Of a DNA stretch of 64,000 bases, positions 62,971-64,000 are shown one piece after another (positions within the stretch are counted from its first letter, which is position 1; each line of letters begins with the position of its first letter). Position numbers and translations under genes: made by a program. Origin of the DNA: Viridibacillus arenosi (GTDB lineage: Bacteria; Bacillota; Bacilli; Bacillales_A; Planococcaceae); contig NZ_MSPW01000005.1 in the NCBI RefSeq assembly GCF_001955655.1, forward strand, positions 124,001-188,000, in the 5' to 3' direction. The notes below the pieces were generated by a model. It was not told the DNA's origin and did no database searches. It worked only from the letters and a program-made list of their open reading frames with translations.

Positions 62971-64000
62971 GATCCCTCTACTTTAAATTCATTATAGTGA
63001 CGATTGGCATTATGCTCCTAAGTGGCGTGCTATCATTCTTTATATCCAATACGTATTATCAACAAAAGCTAAAACCATTTAACGATGCAAAGAATACACA
63101 AATTGCTTTAGACATTGCTGAATTTGCCGAAAAACACCCTACCACTGACTTGAAGGACTATCTCGAAACTCTGTCATACATCGGTTATCAACTGTACTTG
63201 GTTGATACATCTAGGGAAGGTACTTATTTTGGTGCAGAATTTCGTGTAAAGGAACTGCCAAATTCTACAATCGATCAAGTATTAAATAATGAGATTTACC
63301 ACGGCCTTCTTCATTTCCCACAAGAAACATTTGTCACTGGTTTTTTTGCAAATGAGTTGAGAAATACGATTGGAGTTCCGTTAACACATGATAACAAACA
63401 ATATGCACTCTTCCTTAGACCAGACATAAAGTTACTTTTCAATGAGATGCATATTTTATTTGGTTGGCTATTTGCATTAACAATAATACTAAGTATTTTA
63501 ATGGTAATCATTAGTACAAAATATTTAGTAAAACCTATTACTAAATTAACAAAAGCGACGAACTCGTTGGCCGAAGGAAATTTTAACGTCGAGCTCGATA
63601 TAAACCGTAGTGATGAATTAGGAAAGCTAGCAAATAGCTTCTCTCATATGGCAAACCAATTAGAACAATTTGATGATATTCGAAAAGAATTCATCTCAAA
63701 TATTTCCCATGATATTCAGTCTCCACTTTCGAATATTAAAGGTTATACAAACTTATTAGGAAAAGATGATTTACCCTCTGAAGATAAAGAAAAATATATT
63801 GCAGTTATAAATGGGGAAATTGAAAGACTCTCTACTCTAACCAAGCAATTACTTCTCCTCTCATCTTTAGATCAGAATGAGGATATTATGAAGAAAAAAT
63901 CATTCAATATAGCAGAGCAAATTAAAGAACTTGTCCGCCAATATCAATGGGCAATTGGAGAAAAGGGAATTATGCTCAGCTATTCTCTACCTGACTTCGA
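62967..64000 (+). CDS. hssS: Sensor histidine kinase, HssS-like (3' end outside window)
   Basis: The first 344 codons of a membrane histidine kinase. Helix 1 (FIIVTIGIMLLSGVLSFFIS), an extracellular sensor of about 130 residues, helix 2 (WLFALTIILSILMVIISTKY), HAMP, then the phosphoacceptor His in FISNISHDIQSPLSNIKGY. The ATP-binding domain lies beyond the window. It overlaps the response regulator by 4 bases. The HDIQSPL box and partner suggest a haem sensor of the HssS type; an hrtAB-like exporter nearby would confirm it. Confidence 0.82.
   Translation, partial: MRSLYFKFIIVTIGIMLLSGVLSFFISNTYYQQKLKPFNDAKNTQIALDIAEFAEKHPTTDLKDYLETLSYIGYQLYLVDTSREGTYFGAEFRVKELPNSTIDQVLNNEIYHGLLHFPQETFVTGFFANELRNTIGVPLTHDNKQYALFLRPDIKLLFNEMHILFGWLFALTIILSILMVIISTKYLVKPITKLTKATNSLAEGNFNVELDINRSDELGKLANSFSHMANQLEQFDDIRKEFISNISHDIQSPLSNIKGYTNLLGKDDLPSEDKEKYIAVINGEIERLSTLTKQLLLLSSLDQNEDIMKKKSFNIAEQIKELVRQYQWAIGEKGIMLSYSLPDF

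Noticed and set aside
1..64000. tRNA, rRNA, insertion sequences, prophage or integron features
   Set aside because: No transposase, integrase, terminal inverted repeats, tRNA-like clover-leaf or rRNA sequence was recognised in the window.

Overview
The window looks like a chromosomal segment of a low-GC, Gram-positive, motile, spore-former-type Bacillota. Gene content and protein style point to the Lysinibacillus/Solibacillus group (Planococcaceae), but this is inferred from protein resemblance and AT-rich DNA, not from a marker gene. There is no rRNA, tRNA, CRISPR array, insertion sequence or prophage. Most genes are core or envelope/stress genes in short operons ended by clear intrinsic terminators.

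Layout. 0.1-5.3 kb: M3 oligoendopeptidase, a SEC-C protein, then Nudix, YdcF-like, GNAT and SMC-like ATPase genes. 5.5-12.6 kb: a complete five-gene exopolysaccharide operon matching Bacillus ydaJKLMN (lipoprotein, degenerate-GGDEF c-di-GMP receptor, deacetylase-like protein, GT2 synthase, BcsB-like partner). 13.3-22.7 kb: YebC, a zinc metallopeptidase, a giant MMPL transporter, signal peptidase I, a small XRE regulator, PlsC, Nudix, an UPF0316 protein and an epimerase. 22.8-26.3 kb: two PadR-plus-membrane-effector modules, the second trailed by a frameshifted small membrane gene. 26.4-31.8 kb: an S66 LD-carboxypeptidase lacking a normal start codon, a VOC protein, a DUF7662-type protein, a DUF697 GTPase and a second SEC-C paralogue. 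31.9-38.5 kb: VanZ, CoA-disulfide reductase, YdbS/YdbT, RlmA and MATE.

38.6-42.3 kb is a TPP-riboswitch-controlled thiamine salvage operon (tenA-thiM-thiD-thiE-thiW), facing menA. 43.4-46.9 kb holds a nitroreductase divergent from an HxlR regulator, asparagine synthase behind a possible RBS-masking hairpin, and a decayed gene of unknown function. 47.0-49.7 kb holds a DUF2087 regulator with a GIY-YIG protein, a guanidine-I riboswitch with the paired SMR exporter ykkCD, and an acetyltransferase. 49.7-52.6 kb: SDR with divergent TetR, GNAT, EamA. 52.8-59.0 kb: a PLP decarboxylase overlapping a chemoreceptor gene, a tyrosine phosphatase and a second chemoreceptor. 59.1-64.0 kb: MarR-MFS, VOC, SRPBCC-ArsR with tandem operators, and an HssRS-like two-component system cut by the window end.

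The most interesting points are: the degenerate but I-site-bearing GGDEF protein in the polysaccharide operon; the translationally coupled decarboxylase and chemoreceptor; the S66 gene whose conserved N-terminus has no ATG/GTG/TTG start; two reading frames broken mainly by single-base losses in homopolymers (real decay or sequencing error); and several regulator genes with visible dyads at their own promoters. I found no clearly new defence or mobile system.
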